Positions 23,701 through 32,200 of a stretch of 64,000 nt of DNA are shown here, piece by piece (the first letter of the stretch is position 1; each line of letters starts with the position of its first letter). Below the pieces are notes generated by a model. The model was given only the letters and a program-made list of their open reading frames with translations. It searched no databases and was not told the origin of the DNA. The position numbers and the translations under genes are program-made. The stretch comes from Pseudomarimonas salicorniae. Its GTDB lineage: Bacteria; Pseudomonadota; Gammaproteobacteria; Xanthomonadales; Xanthomonadaceae. The stretch covers positions 124,001 to 188,000 of the forward strand of contig NZ_JALNMH010000009.1 of the NCBI RefSeq assembly GCF_023156535.1, written 5' to 3'.

Positions 23701-24775
23701 CGAGGACCTCGGCCTGGGCGGCCAGCGAGGCGACGTCGTCGCTCTGCGTGCGCAGATGCAGGTCAAGCGCGTCCTTGACCCGCAGCAGGTCCTCCTTGAT
23801 CGCCGCGGCCACGGTGTCGAGCAGGGCGCGGTTGTGACCGCTGATCGACCCCTGGGCATGGCGGATCTCATCCTCGCTGGGCAGCAGCCGGTCGAGGTCG
23901 AAGGTCTGGCGCAGCTCGGCGATCCGACCGTGCTGGGTCGGTGCATGCGCGGCAAAGTACAGCAGGGTGCGGGTCAGTTCGCGCGGCGGGTCGACACGGA
24001 AGGCCGCCTCGCCCTGGTCGGCCAGGCGCTTGATCTCGCGCTCGACCTTGCCGAAGGCCTGCTTGAGCGGCACCGGCGGATCGAAGGCGCGCTCGCGCAG
24101 CGCGGTGAGCAGGCCGGCGCTGATCCAGAACAGGCGACGCGCGTCCTCTTGGGCAATCAGGCTGACCAGCTTGTCGCAGACCGCGGCGAGCCGCGCGACG
24201 TGGGTGGCGGGGTCCTCGTTCTTGAACCACTTCAGCAGCGACAGCTGGAACTGGACGCGCAACTGCTCTGCCAGGCGGCCGAGCACGGCGCTGTCGACGG
24301 TGCGCTCGGGGCCCTTGGCCGAGCCCGGCAGGGACCGGCCAAGGTCGGGCGTGAACAGCACGCTCTCGGACAGCCCCTTCTCACCACGCGCCGCGCGCAG
24401 GTCATTGAGCAGGGGCAGCAGGACGATGGGGATGTCCTTGTGGCCCGACTGCAGCCGCTCGAGGTAGTCGGGCAGCTGGACGATGCCGCGCATGAGCACG
24501 GTGTAGGCCTCGTCGCGATTGCCGATGACATCGTGCATCAGCGCGTCGGCGAGGCGCTCCATCTCCTCGGTGACCATCGCCGCGCCGTACAACTCGACCA
24601 TGCGCAACGTGCCCTGCACCTGGTGCAGGTAGGTGGCGCAGAAACGCATCTGGCTGACGTCGGTCGGATCCTCGACGTAGGCCTCCAGCGCCTGGCGGGC
24701 CTGCTTCAGCGTCTCGTCGAGCTCGCCCTTGACCCAGGTCAGCGTGGTGAAATCGATGTCGTCTTGCAGCCTCAT
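17756..24775 (-). CDS. chpA: ChpA hybrid histidine kinase of the Pil-Chp system
   Basis: 2339 residues. A FimL-like N-terminal part includes an Hpt-like site near His51. Further histidine phosphotransfer domains carry His707 (FHTLKGSGR), His1018 (VHTMSGAF) and His1596 (LHTLKGGAR). Between them lie long acidic Glu/Ala linkers, including an ETEA array at about residues 1449-1519. The CheA core follows: dimerisation region near 1720-1850, N-box Asn1925 ([10 protein letters not shown]), DDGSGMD and GRGVGMD, then a CheW-like regulatory domain (about 2055-2190). A receiver has phosphoacceptor Asp2264 ([11 protein letters not shown]). ChpA should autophosphorylate in response to PilJ and pass phosphate to PilG and PilH, controlling pilus extension and retraction. 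Its ATG overlaps the pilK stop by four bases, so translation is coupled. Confidence 0.95.
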   Translation of the reverse strand: MRLQDDIDFTTLTWVKGELDETLKQARQALEAYVEDPTDVSQMRFCATYLHQVQGTLRMVELYGAAMVTEEMERLADALMHDVIGNRDEAYTVLMRGIVQLPDYLERLQSGHKDIPIVLLPLLNDLRAARGEKGLSESVLFTPDLGRSLPGSAKGPERTVDSAVLGRLAEQLRVQFQLSLLKWFKNEDPATHVARLAAVCDKLVSLIAQEDARRLFWISAGLLTALRERAFDPPVPLKQAFGKVEREIKRLADQGEAAFRVDPPRELTRTLLYFAAHAPTQHGRIAELRQTFDLDRLLPSEDEIRHAQGSISGHNRALLDTVAAAIKEDLLRVKDALDLHLRTQSDDVASLAAQAEVLGRVADTLGMLGLGVPRGVVLEQRQAVEEVAQGKRPADESTLLDIAGALLYVESSLDDQVQHLGSGGGIRDAAQADSRKVLDALVKEAQANFAQAKQCFVAFVESSWDHTQLQDVPRLLGEVGGALRILELDEPPRYLTAIARFTEVELLTRHRVPNGQQLDTLADALASLEYYLEALREHRAGREKILDVARQRLEALGYWPIPDSALEGVADGVPVAARDAELESVVEPPREAPALAAEPEASGADAAASPEVGTEPGPETAESDAAEPAPPIEASPAAPPAPVPAAAAAQAPVEGFDIAGEDIDEEIREVFIEEVQEEINNLGELFPAWKANPESAELLKPIRRVFHTLKGSGRLVGALTLGEFSWKIENMLNRVLDQTIRPDAGVVAIIGAAHEALPGLLEALKGEGRISSNLEGIKQAADRIAAGELLSPQQVREASRFEESAPTEVAEQGAAPVEPTTESGHAEEAPQGEGALLAETPSESIEEALQELDEHAEAVEEAAPDQIEAGVEDETLPEETIDVSDLVDEDTLAAIEGEAEVPSGSLDDLGEELERELAGLEDELAEAPSADEDIEPIDIESMDLVGDEAELDAALAADETLAMGEDAARDGSVFAIDAVLFDILKAEVAGHLETVDEYVSASSEQPQMVSDPLLRAVHTMSGAFAMTEVPHITEVVSPLEGYIKRLIAQRAAPTAEGVTLMGEAAEAIRKLMRSLEQEPPFAPAFHPLAERLAALRDTLPEPSGPLLPLHTEMDELAAEEDEAATEVAAEAESLDEAPVMAEADQHPAEAEAAAQDDAAAEDAAEADSEAALGAGIAQQALESAEARPEEIELADPDDGLIALDEVPEDGAQALTEADAADDTLDSESLSFDDLMPEARAGEAGEDGDRPTEAGFDIIEDDFASESEAEAETRAEAESGADTPSEPLPAAEDDAALVALLLSDAPAEAEAGEAEVAEGTEPGLGEMDEAAIEAALAGAPFDSGEIESIAVEADDSPAESFEPEADEAVEVEAIELESSEGIELEAPTDVAEGGTTEAEAEAVEPEAVEVAEVPDEAVAIADDQPGSDSVEAVEPVIEAEPESEELVEESAETEAETEAETEAETEAETEAETEAETEAETEAETEAETEAETEAETEAETEAETEAETEAETEAETEAEADSRAAAVAASGLAAALANADPDPDGPLQLPDMDEELLDIFLEEGVDILDHSDGMLARLRENPTDRELVVGLQRDLHTLKGGARMAGLVPIGDLGHAAESLLEAVADGRRDLGGAGMEVLERVFDRLHGMVTRIGERKALAMPTTLLGYVEALVRGEQLEFADAEAEVEVDAAPKSPAPAAARPAELASVAKPTALDTALDEDESITRAPQEQIRIRADLLDRLVNYAGEVAIYRARLEQQVGAFRGGLVEMDATTNRLREQLRRLEIETEAQIIARYQREQDEGEAANFDPLELDRFSTLQQLSRALAESAADLTNLQGTLDDLTRQYETLLLQQSRVSSELQEGLMRTRMVPFDALVPRLRRILRQTASELGKKAQLKVEGAQGEMDRNVLDRMTAPLEHMLRNALAHGLESPDTREAAGKPAEGTVRIHVSREASEVVIRVSDDGSGMDRDAIRRKAIERGLLDPDAQLSDRELFGFVLESGFSTAQSVSKIAGRGVGMDVVHSEIKQLGGSLYIESEFGKGTEFVVRLPFTLAVTQAVFVKLGETSYAIPITSVQGVARIAPDVLEAKLAEGDASFEYAGERYSIHDLGLLLGHGQVKASESLQVPLLLARSGDLRAAISIDQVIGSREIVVKPTGPQVNSIPGIFGATVMGDGSVVIILDVAPLVRRAAALHAVGEAPAQGVPVEARKIPLVMVVDDSITMRKVSSRVLERAGYEVLTAKDGVDAIEKMQERVPDAMLLDIEMPRMDGYELATHMRNDVRLRGVPIIMITSRTGEKHRQRAFEIGVDRYLGKPYQEAELMRNVQELLKVGRGGAG
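20217..20430 (-). repeat. 12-bp tandem array encoding ETEA repeats in chpA
   Basis: About 17 nearly perfect copies of the plus-strand unit TCGGCTTCGGTC, giving Glu-Thr-Glu-Ala on the minus strand. The only variants are a few ACG/ACC threonine codon changes, seen as TTCCGT near 20286, 20335 and 20406. Because the unit is 12 bases, gain or loss of copies keeps the reading frame. Confidence 0.95.
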
Positions 24776-25662
24776 GCCTGGGTCTCTTTCGATTGACGGA
24801 GGAAGGCCAGGGTCTGGCGGCCTCCGAAACGCATCAGTTGGGGATGGCTCCAGCCGGTGACTTCACCCGGCCCCAGCACCAGCAGCCCATTGGGCCGCAG
24901 CAACCGGGCAAGGCCATCGAGCAGCTCACCGCGTCGCTCGCGAGCGAAATAGATGAGCACGTTCTGACAGTAGATCAGGTCCAGCTGGCGCAACGGCGCA
25001 CGCGAGGCATGCATCAGGTTGACGCAGGCAAAGCCGACGCGCTTGCGCAGGCGCTCGGCGATGCGGAACTGGTCCTCGCCGTCGGGTTCGATGCCCTCGG
25101 CACGGTAGGCGGCCGGAATCTCCTCCAGCCGCGACAGCGGATAGGTCGCCGAGCGCGCCATCGACAGCGCCGACTGGCTGACATCGGTGGCAGTGATGCC
25201 GAAACGCCGGTAGCCGCCGTGCTCACCCAGCGCCCGATCGAGCACCAGGGCCAGCGTGTAGGCCTCCTCACCGGTGGAGCAACCCACCGACAGCGCGTGG
25301 ACGGGCTGGTCGCCGGCCACGTCCTGCGCCCACAGCGGCAGCCACTCCTTGCGGATCAGCTCGAGCGAGGGCAGATGGCGGAAGAAGTGGGTCTCGTGCA
25401 CGGTGAGGTGGTCGACCAGGGCCGCCCACTCCACCGCGCCGCGGGCGCCATCCAGCAGCTCCTCGTAGTAGCGCGAGTAGTCGGTATGCCCGGTCTCGCG
25501 CATCCGCCGGCGCAGGCCGGTAACCAGGAACGGCTTGCGCTCCGGCGGCACGGTGACCCCGGTCCGCGTTTCGAGCAGCCGAACCCAACGGGCGAACTCA
25601 AGGTCGTCCATCGGCGGAGGCGGCGTGCTTCCGCGGCTGCTGGATTTGGCGGCCATGCCCAT
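24772..25662 (-). CDS. pilK: Chemotaxis methyltransferase PilK (CheR family)
   Basis: 296 residues from ATG 25662; a second ATG two codons later (25656) is possible. An N-terminal CheR all-alpha domain (about 20-75) precedes the SAM-dependent methyltransferase domain with TVHETHFFR (88-96), the SAM-binding GCSTGEE (127-133), and YCQNVLIYF near the C-terminal third. PilK would methylate glutamates of PilJ using S-adenosylmethionine, opposing ChpB. It lies between pilJ (37 bases upstream) and chpA (4-base overlap). Length and motifs are ordinary for the family. Confidence 0.92.
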   Translation of the reverse strand: MGMAAKSSSRGSTPPPPMDDLEFARWVRLLETRTGVTVPPERKPFLVTGLRRRMRETGHTDYSRYYEELLDGARGAVEWAALVDHLTVHETHFFRHLPSLELIRKEWLPLWAQDVAGDQPVHALSVGCSTGEEAYTLALVLDRALGEHGGYRRFGITATDVSQSALSMARSATYPLSRLEEIPAAYRAEGIEPDGEDQFRIAERLRKRVGFACVNLMHASRAPLRQLDLIYCQNVLIYFARERRGELLDGLARLLRPNGLLVLGPGEVTGWSHPQLMRFGGRQTLAFLRQSKETQA

Positions 25663-25698
25663 GCTTCGGGTCGCGTTCCTTTAGCTATCCGTTCCGAA

Positions 25699-27735
25699 TC
25701 AGCCGGGCAGCTTGAAGTCGGCGACCGAGCGGCGCAGGTCGGCAGCGAGCTGCGCCAGGTTGCCGATCGACTCCGCCGTCTGGCTGGCGCCCATCGAGGT
25801 CTGCGAGGTGATCTCCTGAATCACGTTCATGGTGGCGGAGATGTTGGTCGCCGCCGCCGACTGCTGGCGGGCCGCCTCGGAGATGTTCTGAATCAGGTCG
25901 GCGAGGTCGTTCGACACCTTTTCGATCTCGCCCAGGGCGAGGCCGGCGTCCTCGGCCAGACGCGCACCCGCGACCACCTCGGCCGTCGTCTGCTCCATCG
26001 AGGACACCGCTTCGTTGGTGTCGGCCTGAATGGTCTGGACCAGGGTTTCGATTCGCTTGGTGGCGTTCGAGGCGCGTTCCGCAAGGCGCTGCACTTCGTC
26101 GGCCACGACCGCGAATCCGCGGCCCGCTTCACCGGCCGAGGCCGCCTGGATGGCGGCGTTCAGCGCCAGGATGTTGGTCTGCTCGGCGATGTCGTTGATC
26201 AGTTCGACGATCGAGCCGATTTCCTGCGAGCTTTCACCCAGTCGCTTGATTCGCTTCGAGGTTTCCTGGATCTGGTCACGGATCGAGTCCATGCCCTGAA
26301 TCGTCTGCCGCACGACCTCGGCGCCCTTGGCGGCGATCTGCACCGAGCGCTGCGCAACGTCGGCCGACTCGGCGGAGTTCTTCGACACCTCGTCGATGGA
26401 CACCGCGATCTCGTTGATCGCGGCCGAAGCCGAGGTGATCTGCTGGGCCTGGTGCTCGGCGGCTTCCGCCAGATGCATGGCGGTGGCCTGGGTCTCCTGG
26501 GCGGCGGCGGCCACCTGCACGGCGGTCTCGTTGATCGTGGTAACGAGGGATCGCAGCGCCTCGATGGCGAAGTTGATCGAGTCGGCGATCGCGCCTGTGA
26601 TGTCCTCGGTGACGGTGGCGCGGACGGTCAGGTCGCCTTCGGCCAGCGAGCCCATTTCGTCCAGCAGTCGCAGAATCGCTTCCTGGTTACGCTGGTTCAG
26701 CTCCTGGGTGACCTGGAAGCGGCGGGTCTGGTCGCGGTACAGGGTGAACAGCAGGCCGACGATGCCGAGCAGGGTCAGGGCGCCGGCGATCAGGCCGAGC
26801 TGGACCGAGGGGAAGGCGCGGCTGCCCGGCAGCCGGGCAAAGGCGGCGTCGAGGTTCTCGGCTGAGCGCAGCAGATCCTCGGAGGACACGAAGATCTCGT
26901 CGGAGGCTTCCTTGACCTCGAGCAGCTGGGTGCTGCCGCCCATGATCGCCTCGACGTCACTCTGCACGCCACTGAACACCTCGGCGACCTCTTCGAGGCG
27001 CTGGCGGGCGGCGGCGCTGTCAACGCGGCGGATGTTGAGATCGGAAGCGCCGGAGGTCAGCGCGTTGAGGATCTGGCCGTAGAAGCTGGCCTCGCGGGAC
27101 AGCGCATCGGCGGCCGAGATGGCACCGGCGCCACCCTGCAGGATCTGCGTCACGCGGCGGATCATGCGGTCGGCAAACAGGTTCTGGCGGGCGGCGATGT
27201 AGATCTGCTGGCTGGGCGCGCCGGACTCGATCATGGCCTGCACCGCGGCATCCATCTGGGTCTGCATCTGCGGCACCGCGGCGGAGAAGGCCGAGGCAGT
27301 GTCGAACAGGTCGAGAATCAGGTCCCGCGCGTCGAGGATGCGCTGCGCATTGGCGCTGATCGGCTGCCAGGTCTGATTGAGGCTGGTCAGCTGCTCGCTT
27401 ACGCCGGAGACCCCCTCGTAGGCCGGCACGCCGCGCTCGCTGTCGCCCCCCTGCAGCGCGGCGAGATTGCGCCGGACCTGCTCGCGGGTCGCCTGCAGCT
27501 CGTCGAACGCGTCGAGGTCACCGTTGCCGGCGCCCTGGGCGAACTTGGCCACCTGCTGCGAGAGCACGCGGATGTCGGAGACGATGGCGCGCGCGTTGGT
27601 TTCCTGCGTGTTGTAGCGCGCGGTCAGGAAGAAGTTGGCCAGAAGCACACCCAACCCGACCAGCAGGATGATGACCCAGAGACCATAGGCGCTACGACGC
27701 TCGCGCCCTCCGACGGCTGCTGCTGCACTGCTCAT
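25699..27735 (-). CDS. pilJ: Methyl-accepting chemoreceptor PilJ of twitching motility
   Basis: 678 residues. Membrane helix 1 is at about 17-37, a periplasmic PilJ-type helical sensor region runs to about 310, and helix 2 at about 312-332 is followed by a HAMP-like region. The cytoplasmic coiled coil contains the signalling hairpin (about 520-560) with [16 protein letters not shown] and [15 protein letters not shown], the part that docks CheW and kinase. It should report pilus or surface contact to ChpA through PilI. The gene is between pilI (28 bases) and pilK (37 bases) in the operon. The sequence is typical of the family, with no visible truncation. Confidence 0.94.
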   Translation of the reverse strand: MSSAAAAVGGRERRSAYGLWVIILLVGLGVLLANFFLTARYNTQETNARAIVSDIRVLSQQVAKFAQGAGNGDLDAFDELQATREQVRRNLAALQGGDSERGVPAYEGVSGVSEQLTSLNQTWQPISANAQRILDARDLILDLFDTASAFSAAVPQMQTQMDAAVQAMIESGAPSQQIYIAARQNLFADRMIRRVTQILQGGAGAISAADALSREASFYGQILNALTSGASDLNIRRVDSAAARQRLEEVAEVFSGVQSDVEAIMGGSTQLLEVKEASDEIFVSSEDLLRSAENLDAAFARLPGSRAFPSVQLGLIAGALTLLGIVGLLFTLYRDQTRRFQVTQELNQRNQEAILRLLDEMGSLAEGDLTVRATVTEDITGAIADSINFAIEALRSLVTTINETAVQVAAAAQETQATAMHLAEAAEHQAQQITSASAAINEIAVSIDEVSKNSAESADVAQRSVQIAAKGAEVVRQTIQGMDSIRDQIQETSKRIKRLGESSQEIGSIVELINDIAEQTNILALNAAIQAASAGEAGRGFAVVADEVQRLAERASNATKRIETLVQTIQADTNEAVSSMEQTTAEVVAGARLAEDAGLALGEIEKVSNDLADLIQNISEAARQQSAAATNISATMNVIQEITSQTSMGASQTAESIGNLAQLAADLRRSVADFKLPG

Positions 27736-27763
27736 TGTCTAACCTCGCCCCAGAAATGAATGA

Positions 27764-28309
27764 TCAGGCCGCCGCGGCCTGTCGGAATTCCGCGGAACGC
27801 GCCAGTACGGCCATGTTGAACACGCCGTAGGTCACGCCGCCCACGTTGTAGCCCTGCGTCACGTACTGCTCGTAACGCCCCTGCGCGATCTCACCCGGAT
27901 CGCAGCGCTGCTCGTCGGTGAAGTGCCGCTGGCCGAGCAGTTCGTCAATCAGGATGGCGACATTGCCACCCGGCTGGCGCACCACCAGCGCACGCTGGCT
28001 CTCGTGCAGTACGGTGCGCTCCCCCTCGAGAAACAGCTTGAGGTCGGCCACCGGCAGCAGGGTGCCGCGCACGTTGGCCACCCCAAGCAGCCAGTTCTGG
28101 CCGCCCGGCACCGGGGTGACCCCGGGCAGGGTGATGATCTCCATGACCTCGCCGAACATCGAGGCCAGACGGCGGTCGCCGAGCCGGTAGCCGACCCCGC
28201 GCCAGAGGCCGGCGGCATCGATCTGCTCGGGCGTGCCCGGCGTGTGGTCGAGGCTGCGGCGCTCGTAATCGGCCAGGATGGCGAACGGCGGAAGCGGCGA
28301 ATTGCTCAT
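27764..28309 (-). CDS. pilI: CheW-like adaptor PilI
   Basis: 181 residues, a single CheW domain after an N-terminal extension of about 35 residues (PFAILADYERRSL). Typical CheW features are VTPVPGGQNWLLGVANVRGTLLPV and the following DLKLFL. PilI links the receptor PilJ to the kinase ChpA. The ATG at 28309 lies 4 bases after the pilH stop, consistent with translational coupling. Upstream pilH and downstream pilJ confirm identity by position. Confidence 0.93.
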   Translation of the reverse strand: MSNSPLPPFAILADYERRSLDHTPGTPEQIDAAGLWRGVGYRLGDRRLASMFGEVMEIITLPGVTPVPGGQNWLLGVANVRGTLLPVADLKLFLEGERTVLHESQRALVVRQPGGNVAILIDELLGQRHFTDEQRCDPGEIAQGRYEQYVTQGYNVGGVTYGVFNMAVLARSAEFRQAAAA

Positions 28310-28313
28310 GGAC

Positions 28314-28688
28314 CTACTCGACCCCCTCGGGTAGCAATGCTCGGATCCGGTTGACCAGCTCGCGCTCGCTGGGCGGCTTGACCAGGTAATCCTTGGCGCC
28401 CTGACGCAGGCCCCAGACGCGATCGGTTTCCATGTTCTTGGTGCTGACGATGATCACCGGGATGTGCTGGGTGGCGGGGTCACGGGCCAGGGCCCGGGTC
28501 GCCTGGAACCCGTTCATGCCGGGCAGGATCACATCCATCAGCACAAGGTCGGGCAGTTGCGCCTTGGCGGTCGCGACGCCGTCCTCCGCGTTGTCGGCGG
28601 TGATCACGGTAAAGCCATTGCGCTCCAGCACGTTGCTGAACACGCGGGTATCGGTGGGAGAGTCGTCGACGATCAGGATGGTGGCCAT
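28314..28688 (-). CDS. pilH: Single-domain response regulator PilH
   Basis: 124 residues from the ATG at 28688, chosen over the in-frame start at 28712 because AAGGAA sits six to eight bases upstream and MATILIVDDSPTD matches known PilH N-termini. It is a CheY-like receiver with Asp9-Asp10, phosphoacceptor Asp52 (LVLMDVILPGMNG), and Lys104 in YLVKPP. There is no output domain. In Pseudomonas PilH is phosphorylated by ChpA and dampens signalling or favours retraction. It is 20 bases downstream of pilG. Confidence 0.93.
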   Translation of the reverse strand: MATILIVDDSPTDTRVFSNVLERNGFTVITADNAEDGVATAKAQLPDLVLMDVILPGMNGFQATRALARDPATQHIPVIIVSTKNMETDRVWGLRQGAKDYLVKPPSERELVNRIRALLPEGVE

Positions 28689-28708
28689 GGGTTCCTTGCC
28701 GGTCCGGC

Positions 28709-29107
28709 TCAACGCTCGACGTGGCGGCGGATCGCCGACAGCAGTTCGTCGCGCGTGAAGGGCTTGGTGAGGTATTCCTCGGAGCCCACGATGCGGCCCT
28801 TGGCCTTGTCGAACAGGCCGTCCTTGCTCGAGAGCATGATCACCGGCGTGCCCTTGAACATCTGGTTGTTCTTGATCAGCGCGCAGGTCTGGTAGCCGTC
28901 CAGGCGCGGCATCATGATGTCGACGAAGATCACCTGCGGCTGGTGATCGGCGATCTTGGCAAGCGCCTCGAATCCGTCGGTGGCGGTGACCACGTCACAG
29001 CCTTCCTTCTTGAGCAGGGTCTCGGCCGTCCGGCGAATGGTCTTCGAATCATCGATGACCATGACCTTGAGCCCGGACAGGCTTCCTGCGCTTCCCGAAT
29101 CTTCCAT
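28709..29107 (-). CDS. pilG: Single-domain response regulator PilG
   Basis: 132 residues, first gene of the Pil-Chp operon, with GGGGAAG just before its ATG. After an N-terminal tail of about 12 residues the CheY-like receiver shows Asp19-Asp20, phosphoacceptor Asp63 (FVDIMMPRLDG), and Lys115 in YLTKPF. In Pseudomonas, PilG promotes pilus extension and cAMP signalling after phosphorylation by ChpA. Position and sequence both support the name. A minus-strand promoter is visible about 60 bases upstream. Confidence 0.94.
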   Translation of the reverse strand: MEDSGSAGSLSGLKVMVIDDSKTIRRTAETLLKKEGCDVVTATDGFEALAKIADHQPQVIFVDIMMPRLDGYQTCALIKNNQMFKGTPVIMLSSKDGLFDKAKGRIVGSEEYLTKPFTRDELLSAIRRHVER

Positions 29108-29165
29108 CCAGCTTCCCCTACGAGGGTGATCCCGGCTCTGCGCGCAAAAGCGCGCCCGTCCCCGC

Positions 29166-29194
29166 TATATCCCAGCGTTACCTCTAGCTGTCAA
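29166..29194 (-). promoter_or_regulatory. Candidate promoter of the pilG-chpC operon
   Basis: On the minus strand a perfect TTGACA (29194-29189) is followed after exactly 17 bases by GATATA (29171-29166), with TATAGC overlapping. The start of transcription would fall near 29158, giving a leader of about 50 bases before the pilG ATG at 29107. The 199-base gap with divergent gshB holds nothing else that I can support. Confidence 0.5.
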
Positions 29195-29306
29195 GCGAGC
29201 GTTAATGCTTTGCTAGTATAGCCGCGGCCTTTGTCTGCCGGCAGCGGAGCGCCGCGGCGCGTGGCCGGCCAACGACCCGATCAGGACCTTCGAGAGCAAC
29301 CAAAGG

Positions 29307-30254
29307 ATGGCGCTCAACATCGCGGTGGTGATGGATCCGATCGAGTCGGTGAAGATCGCCAAGGACTCGACCTTCGCCATGCTGCTGGAAGCCCAGCGGC
29401 GTGGCCACCGGCTGCTCTACGTCCGTCCCGGCAGTCTCGGGCTCGACCAGGGCACGCCCACGGCCGAGCTGGCCGGGCTTGCCGTGGCCGACGAGGCCGG
29501 GAGCCACTTCCGTCGGGACGAATACCGTCGCCAGCCGCTCTCCGAGGCCGACGTGGTGCTGATGCGCCGCGACCCGCCGGTCGACGCCAGCTATCTGCAC
29601 GAGACGCAGATCCTCAGCCAGGCCCAGACCCTGGGCGTGCGCGTGCTGAACGACCCGACCGGCCTGCGCGACATGAACGAGAAGCTGTTCGCGCTGCACT
29701 TTCCGGCGCTCTGCCCGCGCACCCTGGTCAGCCGTGACGCGGTGGCTCTCAGGGCCTTCGTCGCCGAGCATGGCGAGTGCGTGCTCAAGCCGCTGGACGG
29801 CATGGGCGGCCGCTCGATCTTCCGGGTCCGTCGCGGCGACCCCAATCTCAACGTGATCCTCGAGACCCTGGCCCAGGGCGGCAGCGAGCTGGTCATGGCC
29901 CAGCAGTTCCTGCCGGCCATCAGCGAGGGTGACAAGCGCGTGCTGCTGGTCGACGGCGAACCCGCGCCCTATTGCCTCGCCCGGATCCCGCAGGGCGAGG
30001 ATTTCCGCGGCAACCTGGCGGTGGGCGGTCGGGGCGAGGCGCGACCGATCTCGGACGCCGACCGGGCCATCGCCGAGGCGGTCGGGCCGACCCTGCGTGC
30101 CCGCGGCATGGTCTTCGTCGGCCTCGACGTGATCGGCGACCGGCTGACCGAGGTCAACGTCACCAGCCCGACCTGCATCCGCGAGATCGCCGCCCAGACC
30201 GGCTTCAACGTCGCCACCATGCTCTTCGACCACATCGAGGCCGCAACCGGGTGA
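29307..30254 (+). CDS. gshB: Glutathione synthetase
   Basis: 315 residues. The N-terminal substrate-binding domain begins NIAVVMDPIESVKIAKDSTF, the classic GshB signature. The C-terminal ATP-grasp domain has KPLDGMGGRSIF, the ADDP-type basic and acidic residues and VNVTSPTCIREI, which closes the active site. It joins gamma-glutamylcysteine and glycine with ATP in the cytosol. No strong Shine-Dalgarno is seen; AAAGG abuts the ATG. It is divergent from pilG and its stop overlaps the GTG start of tonB, the same order as in Pseudomonas. Confidence 0.95.
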   Translation: MALNIAVVMDPIESVKIAKDSTFAMLLEAQRRGHRLLYVRPGSLGLDQGTPTAELAGLAVADEAGSHFRRDEYRRQPLSEADVVLMRRDPPVDASYLHETQILSQAQTLGVRVLNDPTGLRDMNEKLFALHFPALCPRTLVSRDAVALRAFVAEHGECVLKPLDGMGGRSIFRVRRGDPNLNVILETLAQGGSELVMAQQFLPAISEGDKRVLLVDGEPAPYCLARIPQGEDFRGNLAVGGRGEARPISDADRAIAEAVGPTLRARGMVFVGLDVIGDRLTEVNVTSPTCIREIAAQTGFNVATMLFDHIEAATG

Positions 30255-31108
30255 GTGCCGCGCCGCGCATCACCCCGGGCGACCGCCTGCGCGCCACCGT
30301 CCTGTTCTCCCTGCTGGTCCACGCGATGCTGGTCTTCGGCATCGGCTTCGCCGTCGACGATCCGGCGCCGCTGGTCCCGACGCTGGACATCATTCTCACC
30401 GAAACCCGCAGCGAGACGCCGCCGGAAAAGGCCGATTTCCTGGCCGCCAGCAGCCAGCAGGGCGGCGGCGAGAGCGAGGAGGCCAAGCGGCCGAGCGAGC
30501 CGACCTCGGCCGACGTGCCCAAGGCGACGCCGGGCGTGGCCGCGGTCGAACAACCGGTCGGCGCTCCGGCCCCGCGCGAGGCCTCGACCCAGCCGGTGCT
30601 GACCGCCCGCGCCGAACGCCCCGAGGTGGCCCTGAACACCCAGGACCGTCCCGACCTGCCCCTGCCCGACCGCCGGCAGCTGATGGAGCGCTCGCTCGAG
30701 ATGGCCCGGCTGGCGGCCGAGATCGAACGCCAGAGCCAGGCCTACGCCAAACGGCCGAAGCGCAAGTTCATCTCCGCCAACACCAAGGAATACGAGTACG
30801 CCGCCTACATGCGCGCCTGGGTGGCCCGGGTCGAGCGGATCGGCAACCTCAACTACCCGGAAGAGGCCAAGCGGCGGAATGTCCATGGCCAGCTGGTGAT
30901 GACCGTCGCCGTGCGCCGCGACGGCAGCGTCGAGAGAATCGACATCATCCAGCCATCGGGCTTTCCCGTGCTGGACGACGCAGCCATGCGCACCGTGCGC
31001 CTGGCCGAGCCGTTCCCGGCCCTGCCGCAGGCCGGGGAGGGGGTCGACGTGCTGCATATCACCCGCACCTGGCAGTTCCTCGAGGGGGGCGTGCTGCGCA
31101 ACCGCTGA
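30251..31108 (+). CDS. TonB-family energy transducer (TonB3-like)
   Basis: 285 residues from a GTG at 30251 that overlaps the gshB stop (GTGA). A single N-terminal membrane helix (about 15-34) leads into a Pro/Glu-rich periplasmic spacer, then a helical segment with KRPKRKF, and a C-terminal TonB domain (about 195-280) with YPEEAKRRNVHGQLVMTV and DGSVERIDI. TonB proteins pass proton-motive energy to outer-membrane receptors. In Pseudomonas the TonB at this exact locus (TonB3) has been tied to twitching motility; a similar role here is inferred from synteny. ExbB and ExbD genes are not adjacent. Confidence 0.88.
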   Translation: MSAAPRITPGDRLRATVLFSLLVHAMLVFGIGFAVDDPAPLVPTLDIILTETRSETPPEKADFLAASSQQGGGESEEAKRPSEPTSADVPKATPGVAAVEQPVGAPAPREASTQPVLTARAERPEVALNTQDRPDLPLPDRRQLMERSLEMARLAAEIERQSQAYAKRPKRKFISANTKEYEYAAYMRAWVARVERIGNLNYPEEAKRRNVHGQLVMTVAVRRDGSVERIDIIQPSGFPVLDDAAMRTVRLAEPFPALPQAGEGVDVLHITRTWQFLEGGVLRNR

Positions 31109-31175
31109 GCCGGCCGGCTGAACCGTCGCCGCCCTGCCCCGTCAGCGTGGGGGCCGCTGGCCTTACAATGCGGCC

Positions 31176-31742
31176 ATGGACAGCCCCGATTCCCTGGCCA
31201 ACCACTTCCTGATCGCGCTGCCCGCGCTCGACGACCCGAACTTCTCGCGCGGGGTGACCTTGCTGTGCCAGCACAACGAGGAGGGCGCCATGGGGATCAT
31301 GATCAATCGCGCCTCCGACTTCACCCTCGGCGACATCCTCGGGCAGATGGACATCCAATGCAGCGACGAGGCCCTGTCGGCTTCGCCGGTCCTGTTCGGC
31401 GGCCCGATCCAGCGCGAGCGCGGCTTCGTCCTGCACTCACCCGATCGTGACCAGTGGGACTCCAGCTACCGCATCTCGGGCGAGCTGTGCCTGACGACCT
31501 CGCGGGACATCCTGGTCGCGATGGCCGAGGGCAAGGGTCCGCAGCACGCGGTGGTGGCGCTGGGCTACGCCGGATGGAATGCCGGCCAGCTCGAGTCCGA
31601 GCTGCAGGAGGATTCCTGGCTGACCGTGCGCGCCGATCTCACCGTGCTCTTCCACACCGGCATCGACCAGCGCTGGATGGCGGCCGCCAAGCTGATCGGC
31701 CTCGATCTCTCCCAGCTCGCCCCGTATTCCGGCCACGCATGA
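31176..31742 (+). CDS. yqgE: YqgE/AlgH family protein
   Basis: 188 residues, full length for the family (UPF0301). It has the N-terminal LANHFLIALPALDDPNFSRG, MGIMINRASD, and the later GYAGWNAGQLESEL segment. The biochemical role is not settled; in Pseudomonas AlgH affects alginate and other regulation. Its TGA overlaps the ATG of ruvX, and the pair is almost always adjacent in gammaproteobacteria. 67 bases separate it from tonB. Confidence 0.94.
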   Translation: MDSPDSLANHFLIALPALDDPNFSRGVTLLCQHNEEGAMGIMINRASDFTLGDILGQMDIQCSDEALSASPVLFGGPIQRERGFVLHSPDRDQWDSSYRISGELCLTTSRDILVAMAEGKGPQHAVVALGYAGWNAGQLESELQEDSWLTVRADLTVLFHTGIDQRWMAAAKLIGLDLSQLAPYSGHA

Positions 31743-32200
31743 GCGGACAGGCTGGTCCGGCGCTCGGCTTCGATGTCGGCAGCCGCTGGATCGGCGTGGC
31801 CATCGGCAATCGCCTCACCGGCAGCGCCCGGCCGCTCTGCGTGATCGACCGCGAGCGCGAGGATGTCTGGGCCGTCCTGGCCCGCCTGCTGCACGAATGG
31901 CGGCCCTCGTCCCTGGTCGTGGGCGACCCCTTGACCCTCGACGGCGCGGAACAGGAAGCGACCCTGGTCGCCCGCCGCTTTGCCCGTCAGCTGGAGGGCC
32001 GCCTCGGCCTGCCGGTCAGCCTGGTCGACGAACGCCACAGCTCCCGCGAGGCCAGCGAGCAGTTCGCCCGGGCACGCAGCCGCGGCGCCGCCCGCCGTCG
32101 CGACGCCGCGCAGATCGATGCCCATGCCGCAGCCGCCATCCTGCAGCGCTGGCTGGATGCCGGCGCCCCGTCCAGTCCCCAGGAAGCCCCCACGCCATGA
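31739..32200 (+). CDS. ruvX: Putative pre-16S rRNA nuclease YqgF (RuvX)
   Basis: 153 residues from the ATG at 31739, overlapping the yqgE stop by four bases. RNase H-like fold signatures: GFDVGSRWIGVA at the N-terminus, VVGDPLTLDG, LVDERHSS, and the late acidic DAAQIDAHAAAAIL. YqgF processes the 5' end of 16S rRNA in E. coli. Start and stop overlap with both neighbours (yqgE, pyrB) show a translationally coupled unit. Confidence 0.92.
   Translation: MSGQAGPALGFDVGSRWIGVAIGNRLTGSARPLCVIDREREDVWAVLARLLHEWRPSSLVVGDPLTLDGAEQEATLVARRFARQLEGRLGLPVSLVDERHSSREASEQFARARSRGAARRRDAAQIDAHAAAAILQRWLDAGAPSSPQEAPTP

Noticed and set aside
21140-24796. Plus-strand open frame of 1218 codons opposite chpA
   Set aside because: Shadow of the chpA reading frame; no motif, signal or ribosome site.
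24793-26865. Plus-strand open frame opposite pilK and pilJ
   Set aside because: Antisense to two clear chemotaxis genes.
28689-28712. Longer pilH start overlapping pilG
   Set aside because: The ATG at 28688 has a good AAGGAA site and gives the N-terminus expected of PilH; the extension SRTGKEP is encoded by the ribosome-site region.
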